From Hysterium pulicare CBS 123377 (lineage: Eukaryota > Ascomycota > Dothideomycetes > Hysteriales > Hysteriaceae), in the NCBI GenBank assembly GCA_000467715.1, contig AJFK01000133.1, positions 1-64,000 on the forward strand: a stretch of 64,000 bases of DNA. The letters run 5' to 3'. Below, piece by piece: positions 26,301 to 38,133 of the stretch (position 1 is the stretch's first letter; each line of letters opens with the position of its first letter). The position numbers were made by a program, and so were the translations under genes. The notes under the pieces are model-generated. The model worked only from the letters and a program-made list of their open reading frames with translations, was not told the DNA's origin and searched no databases.

Positions 26301-27018
26301 AATTCTACACAACTACAAGCATATCACAGCGAGGCAGAAGCACGAGTATGATCAAATCATCAACAATCTTCATTGCCTCTCGCTCTCGGTCTCTCTCTCA
26401 CTCTAAATAAACCACTTAACCACCACCTTCCCTCATCCCCATACACCAAAATCCACCCACTGACACAAATCCACCGGACACACACAAAAACACCAAAGTA
26501 TCAGAAGCGCATTCATAACATCATAACAAGCAGGCTCAAAGCCATAGAAAAACACACAACCACCCAATCTTTAAACTCCTTCAACAACAAAAACGCCAAC
26601 CAGTCCACCAGAGTAACGCAACCTATAAGGAGCGACTCGAGGAAATGCAAAAGCCAGAAACACCAATAATGAGGAGTAGTTAAAACAGGGTGAGTCGTAA
26701 ACATGTTGCCATAGGCACACTTTTCGCTTTTCGAGTTCTTTTTTCGCTGAAGGGAATGCTGAAAAGGGGAAAGTACAATAGGATCAATGTGGGGAAAAGT
26801 CGAGCCCTCGTACCCAAGAAACACACAATTCCATGAACACCCGATTATGCAGATCCATAGATCCTGAGACAGAGACCGTGGTATCGTTCGTAGCGCAGAC
26901 CAAAAAAGTAGGAGCCGGACCGAAGAAACGTTGCGAGCCAGGAAAATTGCGAACCGAAGACGCCGCGTATGTATCCAGAGCGAAAACAAGAAGAATATAC
27001 AGATAGAAGCTCAGGAGT
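26301..27018. other. Spacer downstream of the Wee1 gene
   Basis: This likely holds the 3' UTR and terminator of the minus-strand kinase gene. Short open frames on both strands are low-complexity (CA- and CT-rich) and lack motifs. Nothing else was recognised. Confidence 0.4.
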
Positions 27019-30000
27019 TTAGCTCATATCCATCATATCCGCGTCATGCTCCGTGCCAAGCACATCATCCGCCGGACCCCAGTTCCCCTCATAGACAGTA
27101 GCACCAGCGCGTCGACGCCGCTCAACCCACTGCACACCGCCGCATTGGTAGACTTGATCGATGACGGGGCGTCTATCAGGTTGAGGAGAAATCATCCATT
27201 GGACGATCTTGTCAAGGGCTTCGCGGTCTTCAGGATCGACCATGAAGTTTGGTGGTTTCACGAGTTCTTCAGGTCGATTGGGTACTGGGTGTGGGAACTT
27301 GAAGCCGTCGTCTTCGACATCCGAGGTGCAGAGGGTTTCGTTGGAGACGTTGTTGCTGAGATCGTTGATCGGGTCTCCGGATGGATCTCGGGTGAGACTA
27401 CTCTCCGAGCTCCAGGTAAGGCTGGGTAGATCACTCATGTCGCCTGCTCGTAGTCGTTGCCAGGAAGTTCCGTTGTCGGGGAGGATGATGTTACCGGCGA
27501 TTTCGAGCATGATCATACCGAGAGCGAAGATGTCGGCGGGTTTGTCGAAGCGGCCGGAGAGGATTTCGGGACCGATGTACTCTCGATCACCCTCGCCGTC
27601 AATATTGGAGGGTGCGGGCCAGGTGCTTGCGAGACCGAAGTCACCGATCTTGAGGACGCCTTCCCAGTCGATGAAGACGTTGGCGGGTTTGAGGTCAAGA
27701 TGGATGAAGCTAGATTCGTGGATAAATTTGACGCCCTATTTCTCCATTAGCAAATACTTTAAGCAAAGTGATTTTTGATGAAAACTTACAAGTGATAATT
27801 CCAGAAGAATCTTCCAGATTCGGAAGTCATCAAGGCGTCCTTTATATCCAGTCTGCGTGAGGAAATCCTTCAAGTTGCCATTCTCGCAAAACTCTGTCTG
27901 AATGTACAGATGGTTCTTTGCTTCCCAGCTGTCGGCCAATGAAACAACGTGCTCGTGACCACGAAGCGATTGCAAGATGTGAACTTCGCGGAGTTTCCTC
28001 TCACGATCCCGGATTCCCGTGTATTGCTTCTTGGTCTTCTTGACAGCCCAAACGCCACCAGAGGGGTGCGACGGAGTTGAAGGAGGATAGGAGGCATTTC
28101 CAACAGGCTTCTCTACTCGATAGACTTGGGAGAACTCGCCATTACCGGACAAGGTAACGGAATTAAACCTGCTAGTCAGTGCGGTGTCGACGTCGTTCTT
28201 GGTAAGTCCTGCAATGGGTGCAATTCCAGGCTGGCCATGGCCGAAAAATATCGTGCTATCTCGGGGTGCCGTTGGTGTTGCGGGTGGAAACGACATGTTA
28301 CTGTTCGTGCTGCTGTTGAATTGTAGAGAGCCACGACGATTCGCTGAAATAGACAGCTTGCTGGCATCGGGAGGTACAAACGATTCCGAGGGTGTATGTG
28401 GTGATGAATGCTCTGAGTATTCACTTCTAGCAACTGGGCTGACTGTAGAGAGAGGGGATTTCTTAGTAATGTTCAATGCGTCGGAAGGATGAAGCGAAAC
28501 GCGCAAGCATCGTCTCGAAAGCGGCGCCGGAGAGGCCTTCTTCTGCGATCGACGCAGAAGCCGAGATCGAGCGAACGAAAGAGCAAAAGCAGAGGGAGAG
28601 ATGTTGCGACAAGGGGAGGACTTTGGAGCTTCACTTGGTGGAGTTCCGCAGCCTTCCTCTAAGCTCCCAACATCGCCTAAAGGAGAGGACTTACCATTCT
28701 TAGCTTGTGTTGGGGAAGGAATGTCGATGGAAGGTGTCTCAGTAGCGGCGGGAGGGGTAAAAGTATCTGCCCCAATAGAAGTACGACGACCAAAAAGGCT
28801 GCTCCTCAAACTATTTTCCTTGGATCGTCGACCTGATCCATCATGCTGCTTTGTTGGTGTCGGAGGTAGATCATCATTGCTTGACTGGCTGTCCACGTTA
28901 CCTCCAGAAGGCGAGTGAGGAGCCTCATCACCATCAATACTCAGAAAGCTACCCCGGCGATCCATGCTTGGGCGGCTACCAAAGATGCTAACACCTTTGC
29001 CAAACGATTCGGCAGATGGTCTTCTCGCATGAACGCTAAAAGGGGTTGTAGGAGTTCCGAATTCATGATGTGGTTGAGATGGTTTTCCAAAGATACTCCG
29101 ACTGAAAGAAGGAGTTGATGTCACAGGAGGGAAAGACATTCGCTTTGATGGAGTGTCTGGCATTGCGTAGCTCGCGAATGAGCCAGCTTCTGGGGCATCA
29201 ACATTTCGGTTTCTCTTCGAGATCAGACCAGTGGACATGAATGCAGCGGGTAAAGGCTTAGCCATCTTGTATCCTACTGGGGTCTCAAATGAACCCTCAG
29301 ATTGCTGTGATCCATCGCGTGATGAAATCTGAGGCCGAGTAGCGCCAATCGGTAATGACCTCGAGAAGACATGATTCCGTGGAGCTGCTGTCGGAGGCGC
29401 AGGAGCTGGCACGTGAGTAGGTGAGTCGTCCGCCATACTGGAGGACGAAGACGATGGAGTCAATGCATGTGAGAGGGGATGCGGTTGGTGTGGTCCAGCA
29501 CCCCCTCGTATTGACGCCTGCGGTTGTTGCGAGATTGGGTGCGCCGAGTCGAAAGGTGTTGACTTGCGGAACGGGGATTGGGCTTGTGGCATATTGAATG
29601 CCAATGAGCTGTCCAGAGACATTCGTTGCCTCGTCTTTGAGGCTGCCTGGCCAGGCACCGCAAATTCAGGGTCATGGGTCGGTTTCGGTCGAGGTGTGTT
29701 GGAACCATATCGCTGCGATAGTGTTGATTTCCTTAGTGAAAGAGATTTTCTGAGAGGTGAGCTAGTTTTGGGGATGGGCGAGGAGAATGAATATTCCCTC
29801 GCTTCATTTTCCTGGCCCCGGTTATAGCCGTCGTCGGAGTTTCTCGGCGTAGGAGCATGGTCAAATATGTCGAAATCAGCTCCAAATGATGCGCCGTGGA
29901 GACTCCTCCTCTTTGGATTTGGACTACCTAAGGTTGCTTGGTCCAAGTTCATGATCCCGTCACTACGCTTCAAAGGACTAGACTTGGCTGGCGCAAATTG

Positions 30001-30600
30001 CCCTTCTCCTATTGATCGCGCAAACTCGAATTTTATGGGTTCGTCGTTCAAGTTAAATCGCATGGATGACGACTTTTGCTCGGTGTTGTGATTACCGGTC
30101 AAATCGGCACTCGGCCGCGAGTTGTAGTTCTCCTCCCCTGATGTGCGACGTGTAGTGAAAGGCGTTGCGTTAGCTTGATTAGTGGATTCAGCCAGAGCTC
30201 GTCGTGGGCTCTTCGATGTGCGGGTTCGTGGAGAGGACCGGAAAGGCGCTGTGCGACGGAGGGAGAAGGTCTTCTTTTTTGTCGCGGGTGCCGGAGAAGC
30301 AAGTGGTGAGGGTGGGTGATTAGCAGTTGGGCTGGCGTCTTTAACAGATTTTGGGCTGAATGCTCTCGCTAAAGCCAATGGTGAAATCGGTGACTGAGGT
30401 GAGTCGGATCCAGAATGGGAGCGAAGGAATCGCGATGGCTTCGAAGGCGAGCGCGACAAGGACCGCCGGATCTGCTGAATAGATGTAAAGCCGTCAAGGT
30501 GGTAGCCGTGTGGGTGTGTTGGGGATGGGAGATGCATTGTTCCGCCGGTCTCGCGGTGAGGAGAGTATGCGAAGTCCATGGGCCCAGCGGGAGCAATCAT
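27019..30600 (-). CDS. Wee1-family mitosis-inhibitor protein kinase
   Basis: Two exons (30600-27790 and 27735-27019) joined across a 54-nt intron with a GTAAGT donor give 1,175 residues. Seen: about 800 residues of Ser/Pro-rich regulatory region with many SP/TP sites, then a kinase domain from about residue 810. Its motifs include a glycine-rich loop (LSGNGEFSQVYRV), VWAVKK with the ATP-binding Lys, the catalytic loop FIHLDLKPANVFID, and IGDFGLAS as the DFG segment. FALGMIMLEIAGNIILPDNG and WQRLRAGD are typical of fungal Wee1 orthologues. Known: Wee1 phosphorylates the inhibitory Tyr of Cdk1/Cdc2 and delays mitotic entry; Aspergillus ankA and yeast SWE1 are counterparts. The intron falls just before the catalytic loop. 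The upstream intergenic region is unusually long (2.9 kb), which suggests a long 5' leader or complex control. The reading frame looks intact. Confidence 0.88.
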
Positions 30601-33495
30601 GTGAATGACGGTGATTCAAGTAGGTGAATGAAACTGGAGCCTATTCCCTGAGGCTAGTGACGGCTCAAGTGCGACTACTGAAAGACGGCTTTCAGGCAGC
30701 AAGAAAGTGTCTGGTCTCGTCAACCTCTGAATCAAGTCGATGTTGGTGTGTGAAGTGTGGACATTGAAGAGGTCGCGTAGTCTTCAATCGATAACGATAT
30801 CGCTTTAGAAGCGGGGGGTCGGTCTGACGTGGTGGTAGGAATGTGTTGGAATGTGGGCGTGCCCGAAGTGGACGCTTGTCGATGCTCGATGTCGACGGAC
30901 TTTCACAACCAGACTATATCCTCCTCAGCGAGCGGTCAAGTGAGTCGTTCCGGTATCCATTCACGAGATGGAGGTAGTGCGAGGACAGTGGAGAGTGGAT
31001 ATGAGAGGTATGGAGTCGGGGACGGTGGCGTGGCTGTGGTTGATTTGTTATATCGTGGCCCACTGACGTTGCGGTCTGGAGGCGAAGGAATGTGCGCGTG
31101 GTAAACAACAACAAGAGGCAGGAGCGTCGCTGAAATGGACGGCGATGGAGGGGGCGGCGTGATGTTGATGCGATCAAAGAGAGCGCAGCAGCGAAGAAGA
31201 CGCTGGATAGAGCGAGTAGGACCCTTCTTTGCGCGGACTCGTCGAGGTGGAGGACGGGAGAGGGAAGCTGCCCACGCGGTTGGCGCGTCGTACTTTTTTC
31301 GGGCGAGTTTTGTTTGGTGGTCAGTGCTCCATCGAACTAACCCCGGGCTTTCGCGGCACGCCCTGCATACAACGGTCTGGTGGTGATACCAAGAGCCGCC
31401 GCCCAGTCGATCGCTCAACACCAGAGCGACGACGATGCAATGTGTGTGTGAAAGTGAGAGGGTGCCCAAAGAACAGAACGTGTCGCGGGTGTTGGCCAAT
31501 TCTCGCCTTTCTTCTCTGTTTACTTCTCGATGGCCCTTTTTCGCCACATGATGGGCACGCAGCAACTGGATGTTTTTGTTTACATTTGTTTGTTGTTGTT
31601 GTTGTCTTGGGTGCACGGCAATGATCATCTCTCCACCATCCGCAGCATCGGGCATCAGACCCAAGGACGCTCGCACCCTTGAGCGGATTATCGTCATCAT
31701 GCTTTCCTCCAGGGATGCCCCTTCTTGCTTCAACATGCCGAAGCAGCGTTTGATGAGGCAATCAAACCACGACTCATGCGAAAAGGGGCTCAGCTACTGG
31801 AGTATCGGGAGCGGCCCGCCAAAACGGAGGCAACCTCGACCTTAGCAACTCCACATTATGCCCTCAGCGTGACCAGTCCATCGCGGCCACGCTTCGGCTT
31901 GCTATCGTTCTATCGATTGTGAGGCGCATAATCGATACCTTCTGCGTAGACTTGCTGTTTCACCACGATTGGCGGCGAACTCGTGGCCGTTACGACGCGA
32001 CCACGTCAATAGCTTGTCAACAGGCGCCTTGTCTTGCGACACTTTGTGGCAAGGTTTCGCGGTCTTCTTATACTTGCCTATAGTTCACCACATCAAGTAT
32101 TTTGGATGAAACATCGCGGCTATCTGCCTTGATTGGAACCATCGTTTGGCATCCGCGCTCCCGCCAACAGGAGTCGCCTTGAGTCTCGAACACCGACGCA
32201 AAGGCAGCGAGTATTGCGATGCAATTTCAAGAATTCATGCGTTCGCAGCTGCCCTTCCGATACCTATCTCGGGTGCCTGCTCGCCAAGGCTTCTGTTTTC
32301 AGACTTCCTGTGGTTCACCTTCCCAAGGTATCGACCTCGTGAGTGATCATTTGCAGGGCGAGACATGCGAAGGACCTTCTCAAACGTGGTCGAGCCCTGC
32401 ATCGAGCAATCCGCGGACTTGTAAGCCTTATCCAGACATCATCTCTGGTCGCACTTTCTCCTTCGGCCTTGTCTAAAGTGCACCTCAACCTCAGCTGGAC
32501 GTCCAAGTCCAGATTAGCTTGTGTATCTGTCCCTTCCTTCCACTCGTGAAAGGATCGTGGTTCTCTGAAGGCTATGCCGGCCCCTCTATTATCCGTTACT
32601 CCCACTCCAACTAGCTCCTTCGGACTCCGTGCAAGGCGAAAAAGAGATGCCCTCTTGACACTGATTCGGATTGTCGCATAGCAAGTGGCCTGCTCCCCCG
32701 TAGAAGAAATAGCAGGACCCCGAATTATTGCCTCCTACTTTCACATTTCTCCAAGCTTCTCTACCACCTCCGTCGACAGGTTGCTACTGACAACAAGCTC
32801 TCATCCCTCCTTCGGGTCTCACACACTTAAATACCTCTCCACACGGTGACCGAGGAACCGTGGCTCTAGAAATTACATTTTCCCGGCCGTGAAGTGAGAC
32901 TATCCGGAGTTCAAATTTTGGTTCCGCACCGTTGGATCTGACAGGTACATCCACTTGGGGGCTCAATTCCTGATCTGTTCTCCGCGCTTTAGACTGAACA
33001 CGGTGCAAATTAGGGTGCGGAGATCGTCCAGCCTCGTCGGCTTACCTCAGATCTCTAGGGCTAAGCTGCCAAGGTGAGGCTGCTGACGTGTGTTCAGGTA
33101 CGATCGCATCTGGACATCTCACTACCTACTTCAGACCCCGCCAATGTTTACATGCTTTCGTAGACTCCTAGGACTCCAGGCTTGTTTATACATCAACATC
33201 GCCTCCATATCGCATGCGCCTCGTCTCCAGCCACAGGAGAGGTCCGTGCACACATAGTAGATGGATACTTTCTTCGACACAGCTAACATTTTATCAAATC
33301 TCTTTCCTGTGATCGCGCTTCTAGTAATATTTTGTGTTTTATAGACTATGGGTTCCTAAAAACATCGCATTTCGTATCATCTCCACCCCAGCATTCATTG
33401 CATCAAATACAAAAACATATTCTATTCTTACAGTTTCTACTTCCGAAACTTCGTATGCCCAATAACTCCGTTCAGGCCAGCGCCAAAATCGGTAG
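30601..33495. other. Long 2.9-kb intergenic region upstream of the Wee1 gene
   Basis: No coding gene is recognised. It contains GC-rich and low-complexity stretches and a small GTT microsatellite near 31590-31605. Several overlapping short frames on both strands at 30.8-31.9 kb are out of phase with each other and lack family motifs. The left portion probably serves as promoter and 5' leader for the minus-strand kinase. The right end leads into the aldo-keto reductase relic. Confidence 0.4.
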
Positions 33496-33780
33496 CAACT
33501 TACTAGACATCTTGAGGAGAACTTGGCGGATTTGGAGAAGGGCCCATTGCCGGATGATGTCGTTGACGCGATGGAGCTCGCGTGGTTGGAGAATAAGGCG
33601 GTGGCACTGAAGTACTGGCACTGGGCATGTTGGGGCTTTGCTGAAATGTGTTTTCGGGGTTGCTGTACTGTTAGTGATGTGTCCGATTCTATTACCACCA
33701 TTTGCAAATTAAACCCTCGGGATAGAGATGGAGAGGGTAGAATTGGTTGGTTCGGTGTGAGAGACGATAGTAGAATATAA
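33496..33780 (+). pseudogene. C-terminal relic of an AKR7-like aldo-keto reductase
   Basis: The frame from 33496 reads HLEENLADLEKGPLPDDVVD and then an AWxxxKAxAxxYWH stretch (to about 33624). This matches the extreme C-terminus of aflatoxin-aldehyde-reductase-type aldo-keto reductases, which typically have LEENLxDLEKGPLPxxVVxAxxxAW and YWH. The rest of the enzyme (catalytic Tyr, Lys, His and the TIM barrel, normally about 330 residues in total) is not visible upstream in any frame. A TAG precedes the homologous stretch directly, and after YWH the sequence is no longer family-like. I infer a decayed fragment of a lost or moved gene. Confidence 0.6.
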
Positions 33781-34022
33781 ACGGTTTGAAGATCCAGATG
33801 ATAATCGCAGTATGCAAAAAGGTAGAAAAGAATCTTGCTCGGTCTAAAATACTTGAAATGATATGCCAGGAGAAGGAATCGTATCAAGCCTCTTCTGCGA
33901 AGGGCGCTTGTTCCTGTAGCCGTACAAGTTGATCGTTCCTGTGGCTTGGCGTCCTGATACCATTACTGAAATGTGCTCCTCGATCGCATGCATTAACTAC
34001 GTGTCGTAAGTAACTCTACCAC

Positions 34023-35769
34023 TCATTCACGACAGGAATGGACAGTCCTACCAATAGACATGAACAAAACACCCAACTCATCTGTATCTTCAAGCCACAT
34101 TTCCGCCCGCCTCTCGATCGTCGGCCCAGGCTGAATAGCAGCAAACTCACGCATCAAGTAAGGTGCATCGCCCCATTGAGCTAACCAGCGATTATACATA
34201 TCTTCCCATACATCTCTAGCGGCAGCTTGCCAGAGGAACTTTGGAGCGGGCGCAGGCATGAAGTCCATATCGCTACATTCGAAAGAAGGGAGGTCGTTGT
34301 AGACGCTATAAGACCAGTGCAGAAGATATAAAGTGAGGATTGCGCGGCGTTTTGCAGTTACGTAAACCCATGACTCCCACCGTGGCCGTTCGTGGGACTT
34401 TTCTTCTGGGAGTATGATGCCTGTTTGCGTGACGTGGAAGAAGATTCGCTGGATGTGGGAAAGTAGGGATGGGTCTATGACTGAGACTGTGGTTTGCGTG
34501 TTCGATGGGAAGAGGAGCATCAGGAAGTACATGATCATTGCCTGGACTGCAGCGATGAGGGTTCTGTCGTCGAAGAAGCGGTACTGCGGACGATTAGGCA
34601 TATGTAGTAGCTGCGATGTTGATTTTCTGATGCAGAAATCACACTAAGAACAAAGTTACTTACTCGCTCAAGGATAGACTTCATCTCCTGAAGAATAGTT
34701 TTTTGAACGATCTCGCTCGCTCCCTCACACTGTCCAGCCCACATCTTCGAAATTGTGATGCAATTTGCAAGGGGCTGCAGTATATGCTCTGGCTCCAGCT
34801 GAGATGCGTGGAGCAATGGTGGGATTTGAAAGCCCTTTGCTAACATCTTCGGCCACGTTCTCGTCACTCGCAGAAGCGCTTCCATGCTGTGCCTGACAAG
34901 AGGTGGGACCGTATCTGTGGCTGGGAAGAGTGGTAGTAACCAATCATTAGTAACTACATCAGCGCTTTCGGGTGTGTTGACTGAGCTTGAGTGGGAGGTC
35001 TGAACTTGGGTGAGTGCATTGTACGCTGGCGCCAACAGCTCATTTGTTACAGCAGGGAAAGGAGGCTGAAGTCCTTGAAATGGTAAATGAAAACCGTTCG
35101 CTAAGCTATTTTCGACCGGGCATAAAGAGTCGGAGGCGCCATTCGTCTCTGCACAAATTTGGGGCACGGCTGGTGGGACGGCTGAAGGATAGAGAGCTAC
35201 ATTAGCACTATGGTTAGGTTAGTAGCGTTACTTTAATGTCTTTCTTCTACCGCTAAATATTATGTGCAAGCCAAGATGATTAAAAGAGTAGGCTTTGCGG
35301 CGGAGAAAGGTCTTCAATACCTGTCACTGGGCTAAAGAATGATTAAGATCTTACCTCAAATCACTAGGATGCGTGTCTATCGAGGCCACTGAAACCGTTG
35401 GCATCGTATTTTGAAGAGTCTGCACATTGTTTCGATTGGTGCTCGCGTCGTCTTGCTGCTGCGATGGCGTGGTTGATGCTGCCCGTAAGCCTCTGGTCAA
35501 GGGGATGATGTATTCGCATGCTGTGTCTCGCTGACGGCATCTCGAGCAGCTCGGTTTCTTCAAATCACACTTGGTCTTTGAAGTTGTGCACTGGCGACAT
35601 GATTTCTGGCGCAAGCTTGGTGCCGGGCCCGGAGTACATCGTTTCGAGTGCCTGGAAAGGGAAGACTCTGCGCAATTTGTCAGCTGTAATTGCAAAAGAC
35701 TCTGATTGGCTGAATCGGACTTTGTGTGAAGGTTTTCTTGCATATCTGGCATTCGCGTGAACCATCCAT
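34023..35769 (-). CDS. Transcription factor with C2HC finger plus Zn2Cys6 cluster
   Basis: Four exons (35769-35721, 35667-35355, 35207-34664, 34610-34023) give 497 residues in a continuous frame. Seen: a first finger C7-x2-C10...H23-x3-C27, created only when the 53-nt first intron is removed; then a Zn2Cys6 cluster with C40, C43, C50, C57, C60 and C67 (CRQCTTSKTKCDLKKPSC); then a helical middle and C-terminal region of the type in fungal-specific regulators (RTWPKM, PLANCITISKMW). Introns of 53, 147 and 53 nt; the 147-nt one ends with a perfect TACTAAC branch. Known: dual C2H2/Zn2Cys6 regulators often sit beside secondary or catabolic genes. The gene is divergent from an alpha/beta hydrolase across 0.7 kb. 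The first donor, GTCCGA, is unusual, so exon 1 is the least certain part. Targets are unknown. Confidence 0.78.
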
Positions 35770-36478
35770 CTGATTGTTGAGGGCGTACTCAAATAATGTG
35801 GTCGGAAGCGAATGAGATGTGTTCGGGGTTCCGGGCGTCAGAAAGTAAGCTCGCCTCTCCCAACCTTGGTATTACTGGTCCACACAGATAATCTGAGCTC
35901 CGTGAAAGTTCACAGTTAGTTGCCCTCTTGCACTTAATCTGAAAAGCAGCCCAGTGGGGATATGTGGGCTCGAAGGAGGGTAAGAAAAGAGATGTGATCG
36001 TGCAACCGCTGTCCTCCCTCCGACCTATTTCAAATCCCATCGATCGAGCTTTGTAAGCCCTATTGGGCTTACAGCCTTCTGAAAACAAGACGTTTGGCTC
36101 GATACCCGATACCTAGCTGCCGCGATGAAGAAAATCGGTCCGTTTAGCCTTGCTGACAAACCGCTGCTTTCGAATCGGGTAAGGCGCTATCTCCTTACGT
36201 CAGACCTCACGACATCCAACATGAGCCACATTGGGTTTGCCCAGATATATCGCGGGTTCTGCCATTGAAAATGGAGGCGGCTGCGCTACTGTTTAAGGCT
36301 GTTAGTGTTTCGTGTTATTCATCAGGCTTGGAAGCCATGATCTCATTTCCCCTCCCTTCCCAGGCTCGATTCTGACTTCTATCCTCCTCCCAAAAGATCT
36401 ACGCTCTTCAGTTCCATTCCCTCCTCATTGCCCCGTTTGTCAACTGAGCACACTTGTCGCCATCAGTCAAATAAAACG
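35770..36478. promoter_or_regulatory. Shared divergent promoter region of regulator and hydrolase
   Basis: This 0.7-kb region separates the start codons of the minus-strand zinc-cluster regulator and the plus-strand hydrolase. It contains CGGTCCG at 36136-36142, an inverted CGG-N-CCG pair of the kind zinc-cluster proteins can bind, and CT-rich runs shortly before 36479. A site of this size occurs by chance fairly often, so control of the hydrolase by its neighbour is only inference. Confidence 0.4.
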
Positions 36479-37417
36479 ATGATTCCAAATGACCAAAGCG
36501 ACACTACGTCTCTAACTGAGAGCTTCAACTATCAAAGTTCAACTCATAGCTTTAGTATCAAATGGTGTTCGCTAGGCAGCCCGGAATCTCCGCCGCTTGT
36601 TTTCATCCACGGAACGCCCTGGTCCTCACGCGTTTGGGTCCCCTTTGCTCTCGCCTTATCTCGACAATTCCACGTCTATCTGTTTGACAACCCTGGCTTC
36701 GGAGATTCGCCCCTGGAATCCAAATTGTCCGGCAAAGATACCAGCTTCAGTAGTAAGGTGACCGAGCTCGACGCTGACCTTGCCCGACAATCCGAAGTCT
36801 TCGCCGCGCTATTCAAATCGTGGCAAACAGAGTGGGGCAATCAGAAGGCCCATGTCATAGCCCATGATCATGGAGGCTTGATGAGTTTGCGAGCATACTT
36901 GCTGCATGACTGTCACTACGCAAGTCTCTGCCTGATTGATGTCGTTGCAATTGGGCCATTCGGGCAGTCTCTTTTCAAAGCTGTGGCTGAGAACCCCCAT
37001 TACTTCGAGCAGCTCCCTGATATGACACTTGAGGGTATATTGGAAAGCTACATCCGTAATGCCGCATTTTATGAGTTGTCAAAAGAAACCATGCAGATGT
37101 TGAAATCACCTTGGCTAAGAGAGGGCGGGAAAGAGGGGTTCATCCGACAGTTGTGCCAGGCCAACTCAAGAAATACCGACGCGGTTGAAGGAAAGTATGG
37201 AGAAGTCGGGCAAACCCTGCCTGTAAAGATTATTTGGGGCGCTGAGGATAATTGGATACCGGCACAAACTGCTCAGAAGCTGGGGAAAGCGCTGCAAGCC
37301 AAGGAGATCGTGGTGATTGAGAAAGCGGGCCACCTTATTATGTTTGACCAAGGAGCCCAGCTAGGAGTTGAGCTAGGGAGTTGGCTGAGTACTGTTTCGC
37401 TCAACCATCCTTCGTGA
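36479..37417 (+). CDS. Alpha/beta-fold hydrolase with Asp nucleophile (epoxide hydrolase/dehalogenase-like)
   Basis: A single exon of 312 residues from the first ATG at 36479; an upstream in-frame TTG at 36428 is not taken as a start. Seen: HGTPW (44-48) as the oxyanion-hole segment; FDNPGFGDSP (69-78); the nucleophile elbow AHDHGG with D130; the acid turn WGAEDNWIP with D257; and KAGH with H285. An Asp rather than Ser at the elbow points to the haloalkane dehalogenase / epoxide hydrolase branch, which forms an ester intermediate, rather than to an esterase. The length suits that branch. No signal peptide or intron. It is divergent from the C2HC/Zn2Cys6 regulator, which may control it. The substrate cannot be told from the sequence. 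Confidence 0.8.
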   Translation: MIPNDQSDTTSLTESFNYQSSTHSFSIKWCSLGSPESPPLVFIHGTPWSSRVWVPFALALSRQFHVYLFDNPGFGDSPLESKLSGKDTSFSSKVTELDADLARQSEVFAALFKSWQTEWGNQKAHVIAHDHGGLMSLRAYLLHDCHYASLCLIDVVAIGPFGQSLFKAVAENPHYFEQLPDMTLEGILESYIRNAAFYELSKETMQMLKSPWLREGGKEGFIRQLCQANSRNTDAVEGKYGEVGQTLPVKIIWGAEDNWIPAQTAQKLGKALQAKEIVVIEKAGHLIMFDQGAQLGVELGSWLSTVSLNHPS

Positions 37418-38133
37418 TACGAGAATAGATTCTGGTATTTGACTACATCGTAGATAACTCCTGAGCGGCCCTCCCTCTCTTCGTCTCCTTAATCATTCAA
37501 TCAATTACCTTTAACAGTATTGGTATAAAAAGACCCCACTCTGAGCGTTGAAGCTCTCAACGTCCCTAAGTCCGATATGACGCACGATAATTCAGATACT
37601 TCAAGACACTCCACAAAGCGTCGTTGAAACTACCAACCCATTCAATACTAATTTGCGGCAAAAACTGATCTCACAGACCCTCAGAGCCTCAAAATGCCAT
37701 AGCTGTACAAAATGCAGGACAGTTCGATTCGAAAATGAGACAGCGAGCGACGTGAAACGAGACTTGCGGGCGGCTTCCCGTCAATTTTTGCAAGGCTGAT
37801 CAGTATAGTGTTCAGCTGGCAATGGTTGTAGCCATCTAATTGGCACGAGAAATCGGACTTCCGCATCGAGTAGAACGTGCATCGAGCTGAGGAATATGGC
37901 TTGGTACGCAACTGGCAGCCAAGGAAGATGCAACCGTAGCCGAGTCTCGCTTTTCTCGCAAGGCTTCTCATTGGTAGTTTGTCACATTGATCACGATCCC
38001 TAACATTGTGGCTTTAGTTGTGCACAATAATATAACAATCAGTCAGCAGCTACGTGGCAGAGGTTCGAGTTCAGCTGGTGATAAAGCTTTGATCCCTCCT
38101 TTGTTGAAAGCAGTTTGTCACAGTTCCGACAGA
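37418..38133. other. Intergenic spacer between hydrolase and HET gene
   Basis: This holds the hydrolase 3' flank and the HET gene promoter. No coding motif is recognised. An in-frame stretch upstream of 38134 is open but starts with TTG and lacks an ATG, so it was not included in the HET protein. Confidence 0.4.

Noticed and set aside
30829-31845. Several overlapping open frames on both strands upstream of the Wee1 gene, up to 266 codons
   Set aside because: The frames are mutual shadows in GC-rich low-complexity sequence, without domain motifs or plausible splice joins. Treated as promoter or leader DNA.
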